Assembly (NCBI GenBank): GCA_013397455.1
Contig: VYZB01000040.1
Span: 3,111,869-3,175,868, forward strand
DNA length: 64,000 bases
Direction of reading: 5' to 3'
Source: Crotophaga sulcirostris
Lineage: Eukaryota; Chordata; Aves; Cuculiformes; Crotophagidae
Shown here: piece by piece, positions 50,236-61,964 of the stretch
Layout: every line of letters starts with the position of its first letter
Position numbering within the stretch: the first letter of the stretch is position 1
Made by a program: the position numbers and the translations under genes
The notes under the pieces: model-generated
Databases searched by the model: none
Told to the model about the DNA's origin: nothing
Seen by the model: only the letters and a program-made list of their open reading frames with translations

Positions 50236-50468
50236 AAGATATTTCTTCTCTGAAAGGGTGATTGGCCATTGGAATGTGCTGCCGGGGAGGTGGTGGAGTC
50301 CCATCCCTGGAGGTGTTTAAGAGGAGACTGGATGAGGCACTTAGAGCCATGGTTTAGATTATGGGTTGATGTTGGTGTTAGGATTAGTGTTGGGTTATAG
50401 GTTGGACTCGATGATCTCAAAGGTCGTTTCCAACCTTGTAATACTGTGATACTGTGATACTTTGATAT
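50236..50468 (+). mobile_element. Short young-type CR1 LINE fragment
   Basis: Forward, severely 5'-truncated CR1 of the TGATACTG-tailed group. It starts in the segment AAGATATTTCTTCTCTGAAA, followed by GTGATTGGCCATTGGAATGT, GGAGGTGTTTAAGAGGAGAC and GGTTGGACTCGATGATCTCA, and ends in three degenerate octamers ATACTGTGATACTGTGATAC. One base is lost in the segment GTGGTGGAGTCCCATCCCTG relative to the other copies, which shifts the residual frame. Confidence 0.95.
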
Positions 50469-50662
50469 TGGCAATAAAATACAAATTTTATTATTGGAAT
50501 AAACTGGAAGCTGAAGTTGCTGTTTTACTGTTCTGGAGGAGAAGATGTCGTAGCAAAGTGGATGGAAGATGCCATGTTACCTGTGGCACACAACTATGAA
50601 GCTTATTGGCAGAAAGAGCTGTTTAGTACAGGAATGTAGAAAAAAGTGAGGAGGGAATCCAT
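50469..50662. other. Spacer between two CR1 copies
   Basis: About 190 bases of unrecognised sequence separate two CR1s in the same orientation. Confidence 0.6.
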
Positions 50663-51482
50663 AGGGACTTTGACAGGCTCGAGACGCAAAACTCATGAAG
50701 TTCAACAAGGCCAAGTATAAGGTTCTGCACCTGGATCAGGGCAATCCCAAGCACAATAACAGACTGGGCAGAGAATGTATTGACAGTAGCCCTGAAGATA
50801 AGGACTAGAGGTTGCTGGTGGATGAGGAGTTCAATGTGAGCCAGCAATGTGTGCTTGCAACCCAGAAAGCCAACTGTATCCTGGGCTGCATCAGAAGAAG
50901 CGCAACCGGTAGGTCAAGGTAAGTGATTCTACCCTCAACTCTGCTCTCGTGTGACCTCACCTGGAGTACTGTGTCCAATTCTGGAGTCTTCAACACAGGA
51001 AGGACACAGATCTGTTAGAGAGAGTTCAGAGGAGGCCAGGAAGATGATCAGAGGACTGAAGCACCTCCCATACCGGACAGGTTGGGAGAGTTGGGGTTGT
51101 TCAGCCTAGAGAAGAGAAGGCTCTGGGGAGACCTTATAGCAACCTTCCAATACCTGAAGGAGGCTTACACGAAAGCTGGGGAGGGGCTCTTTTTCAGGGA
51201 GTGCAGGGGCAGGAGGAGGGGTAACAGTTTTAAGCTGAAAGAGTAGAGATTTAGATTAGATATTAGGAAGAATTTTTTCCTGTGAAGGTCGTGAGGCACT
51301 GGAACAGGTTGTCCAGAGAAGTTGTGGATGCTTCATCCCTGGGGATGGGGATGAAGCACAGTTTGGATGGGGTTTTGCGCAGCTTGATCCAGTGGAAGGT
51401 GTCCCTGCCCATGGCAGAAGGATTTGAACTGAATAATCTTCAAGGTCCATTCCCATCCAAACTATTCTATGATTATATGATT
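50663..51482 (+). mobile_element. Longest CR1 LINE fragment of the window
   Basis: About 820 bases of forward CR1, same broad subfamily as 44500-45214. It begins at AGGGACTTTGACAGGCTCGA and proceeds through CTCATGAAGTTCAACAAGGC, TATCCTGGGCTGCATCAGAA, TGGAGTACTGTGTCCAATTC, GGGTTGTTCAGCCTAGAGAA, TGAGGCACTGGAACAGGTTG and TGCCCATGGCAGAAGGATTT, ending in ACTATTCTATGATTATATGA. Stops and indels break ORF2 (for example GAGTAGAGAT near 51240). It reaches further upstream in ORF2 than the other copies but still lacks the catalytic reverse transcriptase motifs. Confidence 0.95.
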
Positions 51483-52317
51483 TCATGAGGAAAGAAAAGG
51501 TGAAGAATGTGACTTTTGTCTGTATTCACTTTATTCTCAGATCTGCTCTTTCCTTTTGAGTCTAAGGTTGATCAAAGGGCGGGAAAGCTGAGGGACAAGG
51601 ACCATCACAGCTGAATTTATAATATAGTTGGATGTTATGAAAGTTCCTTGCACTGTTGGACTTGCTTTTTAGAGAAGCTGTGAAATCCTGGTTTGTGCTG
51701 GAGATGAATAACTGTTGCCTAAAGTCAAGGTCTTTGCGCTTTTTAAAAAAAATGGACTGTTTTTTTCTACTTTCTTCAGAGAAAGATCTTGTCTCTCTAA
51801 AACAACCAAATATTTGTTTCTGTTTGTCTACAGGATTAACACAAGCACCCACGATCAATATTGAAAACAGTGAATCTGCTTTTGCATTGTGTGAATGAAG
51901 GTGGGCTAGAAACTGTGTGACAAGGCTGCAAGGACTGGAGGTAGACCATGTCTTATTTGGTTCTTCATTCTGAGGATTTACTGCAGTTTTAGTGACAGGA
52001 CAATAAAAAAATTGCTTGGAACCTGCTGCAGAGCAATTTATATCAGCTTACAACACTAATACATGGAAGTTTATTATACGACCCACTTTATGGAAGTTCA
52101 CTATTAGTTCAACATTTAGTGCTCACAGACTTGGCAGAGTTTCATGTAAGGTGGATGTTGAATATCCAGAGAACTTTGTTTATGAACACAATATATGGTG
52201 CTTAGGATGTGTTGTAGCCAGAGGCCACCACCCAGTTTTGTGCAAGCTAATGAGCTCACTGGGCAGAGGAAATAGAAGGATTCTATGCAAGGATTTAGAA
52301 ATAATAATACTACTGAC

Positions 52318-52377
52318 ACTAACACTAACACTAATACTAATACTAATACTAATACTAACACTAATACTAATATTAAT
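52318..52377 (+). repeat. (ACTAAY)n hexamer microsatellite
   Basis: Ten hexamers in register: nine are ACTAAC or ACTAAT and the last is ATTAAT. On the other strand the unit reads RTTAGT, a telomere-like but non-telomeric hexamer. Confidence 0.93.
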
Positions 52378-55300
52378 ACGAAATATTTTCACAGAAACAA
52401 TTCTGTGCCTGAAACATAGAGAAAAAGAAGAAAGTGGCGAAGCTGCTGAGCACTGAGATGAGGACAATGTTCTCACAGATTGAACCTGTGTCATCGCTCC
52501 CCAGAGCAGACTGCAGGGCTTCCTCAAAGGTTCTTCTGAGGGCTTGTGAGTAGAAGAGAAAATCATGTGTGAGTGATCATAAGGCAAAGAAATTACCAGA
52601 AAACTAAGGGGGATTTGGAACGAAACACTTCCACTGTTTTGTCTTTCCCTTTTATTTGGCTGTGGTTTATGGCATAACGACAGACTACAGGCTCTTTTGC
52701 TAAGTCTTTGTTTATTTTGGAATGGTTCTGTGACTGTCGTGTCCTGGTTATTGTATATATCCTATTTTCTTCTTAAAGAAGCTTGGAACAAACAAAAAAT
52801 TTCTTAGACCTATAGTTCACGTATTCAGCTGTGGACACAAGAGGAGAACCCCAAGCCATTAGTTTATTGGTAAAACGACCATTTTCTGAAACATCCCTGC
52901 TGGGAAAATTGTGCCTGTTCTGTATAAATAAGTGGTAGAAAGCAGAGTCTGCACTGTCCCTGCTCTGTGGTCTAGTGCATGGGATCAGGGTCCCCAACTC
53001 TAGCTCTGTGCAATAACTCAGTGGCTGATCATTCACAGTCCTGGGAAGAGGTACGACGGCAGTCTGTATGTCTGAAAGGTGTCAGCAAGAGTAGTATCCT
53101 CTGCATGCATCTTCCAACCACTGGAAAGCACTGCTTAAATTGGACATCTCAAGTTAAAGGGCTTAACTATATCCTGAAGGGAAGAAATTACTGTGAGGGT
53201 GAGCTTAGGAAAACAGTTGCTGAAGCACTAGAGAGGGGCAGCATTCAAATTACACGCAGGCACAGACTGTGCTCTCAGATGGGCAACTAGTATAAAGAGT
53301 TTCTCTGTGAAAATACCCATTGAAAGCATTTATGCTATCTGTGGTGCTCTACCTTTAAACAGAAGCTTTGCTCTCCCCACAATCATCTGGCTAAGCAGAG
53401 GAGTCCAGAGTCTCCAGCAGAAGTTTTTTGAAAATCACTAAAAGAAAAGAGGCACATTTTGTCCAATTTATTTTATGAGCGCAAGTTGTTCCAGTGTCAT
53501 TTGAGAAATTAACATGGAATTGACAAATACGGGAGAGGACATGTGGGAGATTGATGAAAGGGCATCCTGAATACTGCTGGGACAGTCTGAGGTAATGAGG
53601 GTGCGCAATGCCTTTAAATTGTAGCAATAGTTTCAAACCTTAGCCAGCTGGAGTGAAAAAATTAACATCAACATTAGCCTTAACTGTGCAGCCAAGTCTG
53701 TGTTTGCATTCACATGAAAGATGCAAATATAGTTTTTGAAAAGCGCATTGTCCTCCTAAGAGTCATCATTCCCATTTGACAATGTTGTTGTGAGAAGCTA
53801 CCACATGAAGGTCACTTTCCATAATATATCAGAGAATTAGTATTATGCTTATTACACAATACTATCAAACCTGCTGTGATTCTTGTGACTCCTGTTATTG
53901 CTAGGACTTCTAGAAAACTAATTGAAGAAATGGTTAAAACCCTGTGGTTAAATTCCTTCTATTAATATCCCAATGCAGGTTAAAATATTAATGAAAGTAT
54001 GCAGCACACTGTCATATAATTTAAGGCTGTTATTTTTTATAAAGTCAAAACACTTGGAAGCAATGCCACCAAAGACTGCGTCTCGTTGAAGTCTGAAGAT
54101 AAATGATGAAGACCACCTTTACTGATGGTACTGACAATATTTTCACCCCGTGTGGAATGCAGACTAACTTCTTAAGGCATAAAAGGCATAGTCAGGCAAA
54201 AAATGAATACTTTTGCAAGTGGGAAGCCAGAGCCCTAAGTTAAGTTTAATCTTGAATTAGCTTTCTTCTGTTTCCATTAAATACAAAGGGGACTGGCTTC
54301 TGAATTTGAACATTTAAATTAGGCAAGTAAAGTTAATAAGAGTGAATAATCCCACCTCCTTTTCTAATTTCCTGCATTCAGTATTGAGAAGAAAATATTT
54401 CTAATGGATGCTTAAGGAGTGATAATGTTAATTTACAAGGTTGGTTGAGAGGCTGTTACTCAAAACCTATGGGAGATAGTCACCAACAGGGACTGTCCTT
54501 TCTTCTACAAAGCACCAGTGTTGTCCAAGTACCTTCAATAATGTGGCCTCAGCAATATTTCTGAGCCATGCTGTTCAGGTGATGAACCAGATGATCTTGC
54601 CTTGACAGCTGAGAGCACACTTATTTTTCTAATACGGTTTATTTCCTTTCCATTCCTAGCCCTGTTGATGAATAGGAAAAGAAACATCTCCTGGTAAACA
54701 AGATACCCAGACACAGCTACAAATCACCGCAAAACCATTGTGTTATTTGAACAGATCAAAATGGTCCTCAGGGGCTTATTTATGAGCTTATTTTAGACTC
54801 TTGTGGCCTTGAATTATGAAAGGGAGGTGGTTTTATAATCTATTCCCTACATTTTTGTTTTGATTTGTTTTTCTGAGTTGCTGGCAGTGATAATGACCTC
54901 GTTGGTATCAAAACTGGGGTGGGGTTAGAAAAGTGAGGTCAGGTTGTTTAGCCATGTTGAGCAGTTTCAGTTATTTCAGCAGAAAAGCAAACATTAATGA
55001 TCGTTAACACTTACATGTGCCCAGACGTTACACACACACAGACACAAAAGCTATTAATAACAATATTTCTTAATGTTACCGAACTGTTCTTGTGGTAAAG
55101 ACTTGGGTGGCTTCCAGTTTTCCATAACTAGGGTAGGCTGAGTTAATTGGGGTGAAATGAAAACCATCCTCATGCTTCTGTCAAAAATACTGAGATAAAA
55201 AAAAAAGAGATCTGTTCAACATTTCTTCCTCCTTATTTTTCATCTTCTCTTGTCTCTACTACTCTGGTCGCTAGCCAGGTCTTAATATATATGAACATCC

Positions 55301-55514
55301 AGACTATGAAGTTAGAATTAATGATAAAAAGCATTTTGGGAGAGATATTAAAGCTAGAGCCTCAGAACTTACCATACGTCTTCAAAATGAAATGATTCTC
55401 TCTTCTGTCTCCGCTGTGGCTTTAGGTCTTTCAAGCACTCAGAATGCTAAACTGCAGAGATGCTGACCCAGTAAGTTCTTGTGTCTAAGCAAAAATGATG
55501 AGCAAGTGAATAGC

Positions 55515-55548
55515 AACAACATTCAGGTCCTGAACAACATTCAGGTCC
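55515..55548 (+). repeat. 18-bp tandem duplication
   Basis: The 16-base string AACAACATTCAGGTCC occurs at 55515-55530 and again at 55533-55548, a perfect repeat with period 18. Confidence 0.93.
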
Positions 55549-58500
55549 AGTCAGTCTGGAATAGGTAGGTCTGCTGCAAATTCCTGGACCTGCTGTGTGT
55601 GCACCATGAATCTGCATTGCTTGTACAAGCTTGAGTGATCTCAGACATCCGTGACATTGTGTACTAGATGGAGGAGATAAACATATGGAGAGTAACCATT
55701 TCTCCTTGCAGCTTGTATCTGGAGTCTTTGGGTTACTAGAAGATCTATGGACAACTTAAATCCTGTTTAGGCTTTAGCATCAGCTGAGATGTAGTAATTG
55801 TTAGGGTGTATGCTCTCAGCCCATGGCTAATGTGAAAGAATGTGACTTATTTTAAACTTCTTCCACTGTGGGTTAAGCTAGGCAGCAATAATTCATATTG
55901 ACTGGGTGAGGATAGCGTACCTCAGCTACCATAACTAAGCCGATTTGCCACTGAATCGGAGGAGCGTGCTTCTGTGTCTGTGCCTGCAGTAACAGCAGCA
56001 TCCTTTGGTCCTAATCTTGCGACTCAAATGGAAACATTTAGTACTGTCAAATCCTGAGGAGCACCATGATCTCCTCAGTGCCTACCATAATTGGTGCTCT
56101 TATAATCTTTGAGGGGCTCATGAGTCCTCTCTGATGCTTTGAGACGAGGCAGGTCTGCATGCGCACATAGCTACAAAGACCAGAATGGGTTTTATTGTAA
56201 ATTATTTAATCTCTTTCCTCCCTCTAGCAGTTCCATGCTCCATGATTTATACCAGCCTAAAAGAACATGTATATCTGGTTGAACTTCTGCAGATTATCCT
56301 AAATCCTATCCAGACATTTTGGGCAAATACAACACGTAAGCTGTATCTGCATCAGGCTGAGCAATGCTTCCTTACCACGCAGTTTCCTGCACTCAACCAA
56401 GATAAACAGTGTAAGAGCATCCTGTTGTGCCACTGGGAGGAGAGGCTTCAGCTCTTCTTATTTATTTTTTAAATGTTTAAGTTTAGTAATTACCTACAGA
56501 AAATAGGAAGTACACGGTTTATGCTAGCAGCCCAACACAATCCTGCGCTTGCCAGCAGTGTGTGGTTCAGTCACTAGATGTCTCTGTGGGCTGCACAGAG
56601 GGGCAACCAACTTGGGGTCTCGGAAGAAGAGCTGAAACTTGGGCAGGAGAGACAGCTTTGGCTCACTGTGTGTGTATGTCTGCCTGCCAGGCACAGTTGT
56701 TTGTGCTTAATAAGCCATTTAGCAGGGTCTGTGTTTCTTCGATTGCGTTGGTCCATGCTGTTTAATCCCACGAGCCCTATAATTCAATAGGTACTACTTA
56801 TTAAACATGGCTTTGTGTTCATGAAACACTGGAAAAGCAATGAGAAACTCAGCTTCAGAATTGTCCTTAAGAAGCTTGGTAACAAATATCACAGGAAGAA
56901 AGTCAGGCAGAGAGCATCTGTAAAGACCAAACCGTGGTTACCTGGCGAGGCTTGGAACTCAATGAAGGTCACAACCCAATGCATTTAGGTATCCTCTCTA
57001 TGGGAACAGTCTACTGACAGATCCATACTGAGCCACATCTTCTCACACCACCTAACAAATGCAACTAGAAGATCATGGCTCCAGAAATCCCACACCAAAA
57101 TCTATGTGTTAAGGTCTCCAGGTCAGTCATGACATTCCACTTTGGTGGCTGGGAACGTTATAAAGACACAAAAAATGAAATACCAGCTCTCATTGCACAG
57201 CTAAAGAAATCTCTACAAAATGGTGAAGGATGTAAAGCATGAATTCATGCATGTCTGTCTTTCTGAGAGAGTGTGAGTAAAGAAACTAGTATTTGACTTT
57301 CTCTGGGAAGAAGCAGAAGGAAAAGACTCATATTTGAGAAAAGTGTAGTGTGGAAAAAATGAGGAATACACAGGGGTGGGCAAAGCTGCAGTGGCACTAC
57401 AGTGGCAATATTGCATCTTGCTGGTGCCACAGTACGTGTGTACGTGTCTACATATGTTGAAATTACGTCCCTCAACCCCTGTAAACCAATGTTTACATCT
57501 CTAGATAGGCACATAGTTAGACAATTGGTTGCCTGGCCTATACCTGGCTATCTTGGGGCATTAAAATGTATTGCAAACAACACAGAAGTAAAAAAGTCTT
57601 TGTTAGGAAAGCTCTTCCTCAGTAGAGGAAGGAAAAATAGACAGTAGGACAAGATACAAGCACAGAAGCTAGAGATAACCAAAAGTGATAGCAAAAGGAG
57701 CATCACATTTTCATCAGAGCAGTGTGAGGCCTTTGAAGAACGCAAAAAAAAATAAAATTCAACTCTCAAGATTACCATGGAGTAATGAATGTCATATTAA
57801 CTACACTTGACACTTCGGAGCCAAACGAAGCGACTGTCTAATTAAAAGCACAACACCACCTTAATGAGAACAATCCTCACTCGTCACATCACAGAAGGGT
57901 TTATATCTTCCCTCCCCACCCTTTATTCTTTTAATCCAATTTCAAATTCGAGGGAAAGTTTGTTTATGAATTAGGTCCAGATGTGTCTGAATTTTTAACT
58001 CTTATTTTCAGAAGTTCCTTAATGCGAAAGATTTGGCCTGTTTCTGAGCATGTTCTTGTTTCCTCTGAAAAGTTTTGATTTTACTGGCTTTTCAGAAGAA
58101 AATAAAGGTATTGGTAGCCATCTGATGTAACCCAAAGACTTCACCAGGAGTAGAATGAGATATGTGAAAAGCCCTACAGCAAGGATGTTTTTAAATTGGA
58201 GGAAACCTGATGAAAATTGGAATAGGCAGAGGAATATCCTGTTGCTGTTCCAAGATTGTGAAGTTCAAGCCCAGACAAACTGAACATCAGGTAGAACCCT
58301 GCCTTAGGCTCCCGTATCTTTGCTGGCACAAAAAAAAAAATCATCCTCAGATGGTGCTGACCCTGTCACAGTTGCCTACATTCACAGTTGGTCTCCAGAG
58401 GACACTACGCATCCCTCAGCAAAATGGCAATCACAATCCTTACGTTACTGAGAGATGTAAGACATTCATTTTAGGGTATGCGAGCTCATCATACGGTCAA

Positions 58501-58773
58501 GGATAAGCTTGGTAGGATAACCTACAACTATGGGTGCCAAAAGTCTGTGTTTGAAATCAATGTCCTTCAACACCAGTATGATGACCTCTACACAAATCTT
58601 GCCTTACTGTAAATACAAATCCAGATGTTCTTTTAAACACATTGTAAGGAGAGCTAAGCTGGATCCAGATTACTAGAAAGGCCCATTTTTAACTTGTAAT
58701 AATTAAATTCTGCTATAGAATATTCTTTTCTAGTGGGTCTTCAGTGCTGCAGAGCTCGTTATTAACTTCTTAG

Positions 58774-59180
58774 ATCACAGTATCACAGTATTACAAGGTT
58801 GGAAAGGACCTCTGAGATCATCGAGTCCAACCTATAACCCAACACTAACACCAACCCATCATCTAAACCATGGCACTGAGTGCCTCATCCAATCTCCTCT
58901 TAAACACCTTCAGGGTTGGTGACTCCACCACCTCCCCGGGCAGCGCATTCCAATGGCTAATTACCCTTTCAATGAAGAACTTTTTCCTAATATCAAGCCT
59001 AAACTTTCCCTGACGAAGCTTGAGTCCGTGTCCTCTAGTTCTGTCACTGGTCACCTGAGAGAAGAGACCAACCCCTGCCTCACTACAACCTCCTTTTAGG
59101 TAGTTGTAGAGAGCAATAAGGTCACCCCTGAGCCTCCTCTTTCTCAGGCTAAACAACCTCAGCTCCCGCAGTCACTCCTT
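58774..59180 (-). mobile_element. Young CR1 LINE fragment with open ORF2 tail
   Basis: Reverse-strand CR1 of the TGATACTG-tailed group, with the 3' end at 58774 (reversed tail ATCACAGTATCACAGTATTA). It extends to the block that reads CTCAGCTCCCGCAGTCACTCCTT on the plus strand, where it stops within the GAGGAGCGACTGAGG-type segment. It is very close to the copies at 2725-3206 and 18745-19005, and its ORF2 tail is undamaged. No clear target-site duplication could be assigned by eye. Confidence 0.96.
58863..59180 (-). pseudogene. CR1 ORF2 C-terminal remnant, frame intact
   Basis: On the reverse strand the frame is open from the truncation point to the TAG at 58863-58865. It encodes about 105 residues, with [74 protein letters not shown] and [11 protein letters not shown]. 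This is the region downstream of the reverse transcriptase, without catalytic motifs. It differs from the 2725-3123 remnant at only a small number of residues. Confidence 0.9.
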
Positions 59181-61414
59181 GAATTAAAAGTTTATACGTG
59201 GAAACTGAAGTTCAAGTGGTTGTTCAGACCTCTTATCGTGGTGCAGGCTTGTCTCTGCATCCATGACTGGAAGTTGCATAGTTGAGTATATGACAGTTAA
59301 CTACATACAGTTTTGATCCATTTAATTTTATCAAAACCTGAATCAAAGGAAGTATCATAACACCTTTAATGCTCAAATTTGTAGCAGAAAAGCTCAAGGA
59401 AAAATACATTCATATCCACAGCTGGTAGCCAGCTTTTCTTCTGAAGCATGACAGCTTCTTTTTTCCTGATGTTAAAGGCAATTTTCCCAGTGGGTCTTTG
59501 GTCTAGTGTAAAAGACATGCAAAACTGAAGAAAGATCTAAACCCTCTAAAGTATTAACAAAATAGATTTTTTTTTCCTTCTAATAATTCTGTTGTGCCTC
59601 TCCTGTGGTAAGGACACAGAGGAGAATATTTTAAGCAATAACTGACTGCAAATGCATGCACCTGTGCAGAGGCTGCATATTTGATTATGCCAAACGGACA
59701 ATTAAGCACACATCTGCCTCTGCAGTTAGCTGTGTCATCCATGCAAACACTTCATTGTGTGAAAAAATAGGAGCTCCAGTTACGCAAGCGTATGGTGCAA
59801 GTTTTATGACTGCTGCTGAAGATGTGCCCCTACTGTCAGGAATATGTGGCTCACGTAGAAGCACACGAATGAACAAACATGCCCATGGTTCCCTTTGAAG
59901 ATCTAAAAGCTGGTGCAAGCTCTCTTGCCTTTGCTACAGATCTCAAAGCTGTATAACCATGCTACACTCACTGACATCCTTGTCTTTAGCACAGAATTGG
60001 GTTAATCTGTGCTACCTGCCTCCCAAAGCTCCCTTGCACCTGCCTGTAAAGGCAGGAAGGTGTGCTCCTAAGAGTTGAAGGATCTTTGGCACATGCAGTC
60101 CAGCTGTCATCAAGCAGTTATGTGTGACTCGCACACCTCTCCGTTATTAATGATAGGCCAACATCAGTGTCTTGCAGATAGGACAGGACCATAACTTCGA
60201 AGCACAGCTCCCTCTGGAGAGCTAAGAAGCCATTCACTCTCGTGTCTTGCCTGTCATTGCTCTCCCAATAAGAGGAGGGACTGCAATAAGAACCAGCGCA
60301 GTCATTCAGCTCTCGTTTTGCTGAGGTGGCAGAGATACATTACATTTTTGTCTGAGTTAGAAAAGGAGAAAGACATCCATTTTTATGGTAGGCTTTCTGC
60401 AGCTAGGACAGACTTCAGTGATTTCCTGTGTTCATCCTTGCTATTTCATGAAGTAATAATTACAGCTCCATTTGAACCACTAAATGCACAAGTATCTTCA
60501 TGCACCCAGGTAATACGCTTGTTAGTGCCACAGCAGTGCTGACCGTAGTGTACAAACCCACCAGGGAAAAAACTGCGCCAAAAATCATATTTCACAGCTC
60601 TAGTTATTAGAAAATGGTTGTGCACATTTTACACAGTTGACTTTTCTGTTGTAATTATCTCATGCTTAGGAATTTCTTAGAGTTTTGGAATGTTCCAGTT
60701 TTTGATCTAATGAATTAGATTTTCAACAAACTACTAAAAAAACACATTGCCCAACTGAAGTGCAATTTTCTTTGTGTTCATTAGAAATCTGTAAATAGGC
60801 ATTTAGCATGAGCACTGGTACAACCAAAGGAGAAACAGTCATTAAGCCATTCTTGAAGTTTTTCATGCAAGTGAAAACATTATGATTGAAACTTCTTCAA
60901 TATTTTGTTGTAGATGTGCTTAAAACACTGAGTGATAGGAAAAAAAACCCATTTCCATGAAGAGATAAACCCAGGGGGCTGTTAGGTCAGAAGCAGGCAG
61001 CCATGATCTCTGGTTTCTGCTTCAAGAGGAATCTTAATTTCCATGGCTGTTCTGTGGCTCTAACTGTGGCAGGACAGCAATCCAATCTCCATTCTGGAAA
61101 TAAAGTCTTCTCCTGGAGCAGATTTCCCAGGCAGCCCAAGCTGAGCTCTTGCCAGCATTTCCTTGTCTCACTGCGAAGCCACTTCTCCTTGTGCTAAGTG
61201 TTGCCTGTCATTAAGACTATTTTCAGTGGAATGAAATTGTTAGCATTTGATCCTAAAGGCTCCCCACAACTCTAACCTACTGTATTTATCATAGTTGGCT
61301 CATTTCCTCACATACGAAGATCTTCATAACAGTCTTCTGGAGGGCAGATGAGGATGCCATCTCCATAGGATGGAACCCTCTTCTACCTATGGGAAAGACC
61401 TCCTCATCATAGCA
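59181..61414. other. Unique non-coding sequence
   Basis: No gene or repeat recognised. A T-rich run lies near 59566. Frames of 60-80 codons are unrecognised. Confidence 0.5.
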
Positions 61415-61900
61415 TTCCCCTGTACTTGGTGCTGGTGAGGCTGCATGTTGAATACTGTGTTCAGTTTTGGGCTCCTCACAAGAAGAAAGACATTGAGATG
61501 CTGGAGTGTGTTCATAGAAGGACAACAAAGCTGGTGAAGCTGGTCTAAAGAACAAGTCTTGTGAGGTGCAGCTGAGGGAAATGAGGATGTTTACCCCAGA
61601 GAAAAGAAGGTTGAGGGGACACTCTCTACAACTACTGGAAATGAGGCTGTATTGAGGTGGGTGTTGGTTGTTCTCCCAGGCAACAAGAAATTGGATGAGA
61701 GGAAGTGGTCTCAAGTTGCACCATGGAAGGTTTATACTAGATATTAGGAAATATTACTTCATGGGAAGGGTTGTCAAGCATTGCAACAGGCTGCCCAGGG
61801 AATTAGTTGAGTCCCCATACCTGGAGGTATTATAAAGGTGTGTAGATGTGGCACTTAGGGGCATGGTTTAGTGGTGGACTTGGCAGTATTAGTTTATTAG
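61415..61900 (+). mobile_element. CR1 LINE fragment lacking both ends
   Basis: Forward CR1 starting near CCCTGTACTTGGTGCTGGTG. It runs through TGTGTTCAGTTTTGGGCTCC, AAGACATTGAGATGCTGGAG, GGTCTCAAGTTGCACCATGG, GTTGTCAAGCATTGCAACAG and GGTTTAGTGGTGGACTTGGC. It then stops after AGTATTAGTTTATT, before the expected 'ggttggactcgatgatctt...ccaacc' 3' end and octamers. The coding frame is broken several times (for example a TAA in GGTCTAAAGAAC). Loss of the 3' end is unusual for an element that integrates from its 3' end, so a later deletion or rearrangement is inferred. Confidence 0.93.
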
Positions 61901-61903
61901 GTT

Positions 61904-61964
61904 CCAATAGTTCCATGTCCTTCCTGTGCTGAGGACTCCAGAGCTGGACGCAGTACTCCAGGTA
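61904..61964 (-). mobile_element. Small reverse CR1 ORF2 piece
   Basis: About 60 bases in reverse orientation encode LEYCVQLWSPQHRKDMELLE on the minus strand. This is the well-known CR1 ORF2 segment usually written '[10 protein letters not shown]'. It comes from a part of ORF2 further upstream than most neighbouring material, and lies directly against the broken 3' edge of the forward CR1. It has no 3' tail of its own. Confidence 0.8.

Larger units (their letters stand above)
51483..58773. other. Unique non-coding sequence with a hexamer microsatellite
   Basis: 7.3 kb with no recognised gene. It contains the ACTAAY array (52318-52377), an 18-bp tandem duplication (55515-55548), a short (CA)n near 55030 and an A9 run near 55198. 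Frames across the array (52016-52456 plus, 52180-52587 minus) are made long by the stop-free microsatellite and are not genes. 57780-57960 is a weak candidate for conserved non-coding DNA. Confidence 0.5.

Noticed and set aside
52016..52587. Open frames of 146 (plus) and 135 (minus) codons with Thr-Leu/Ile-Leu or Ser-Ile repeats
   Set aside because: Their repetitive segments are simply the ACTAAY microsatellite translated; a stop-free hexamer keeps frames open on both strands.
61289..61714. 141-codon minus-strand frame
   Set aside because: It is largely antisense to the forward CR1 fragment and has no homology in that frame.
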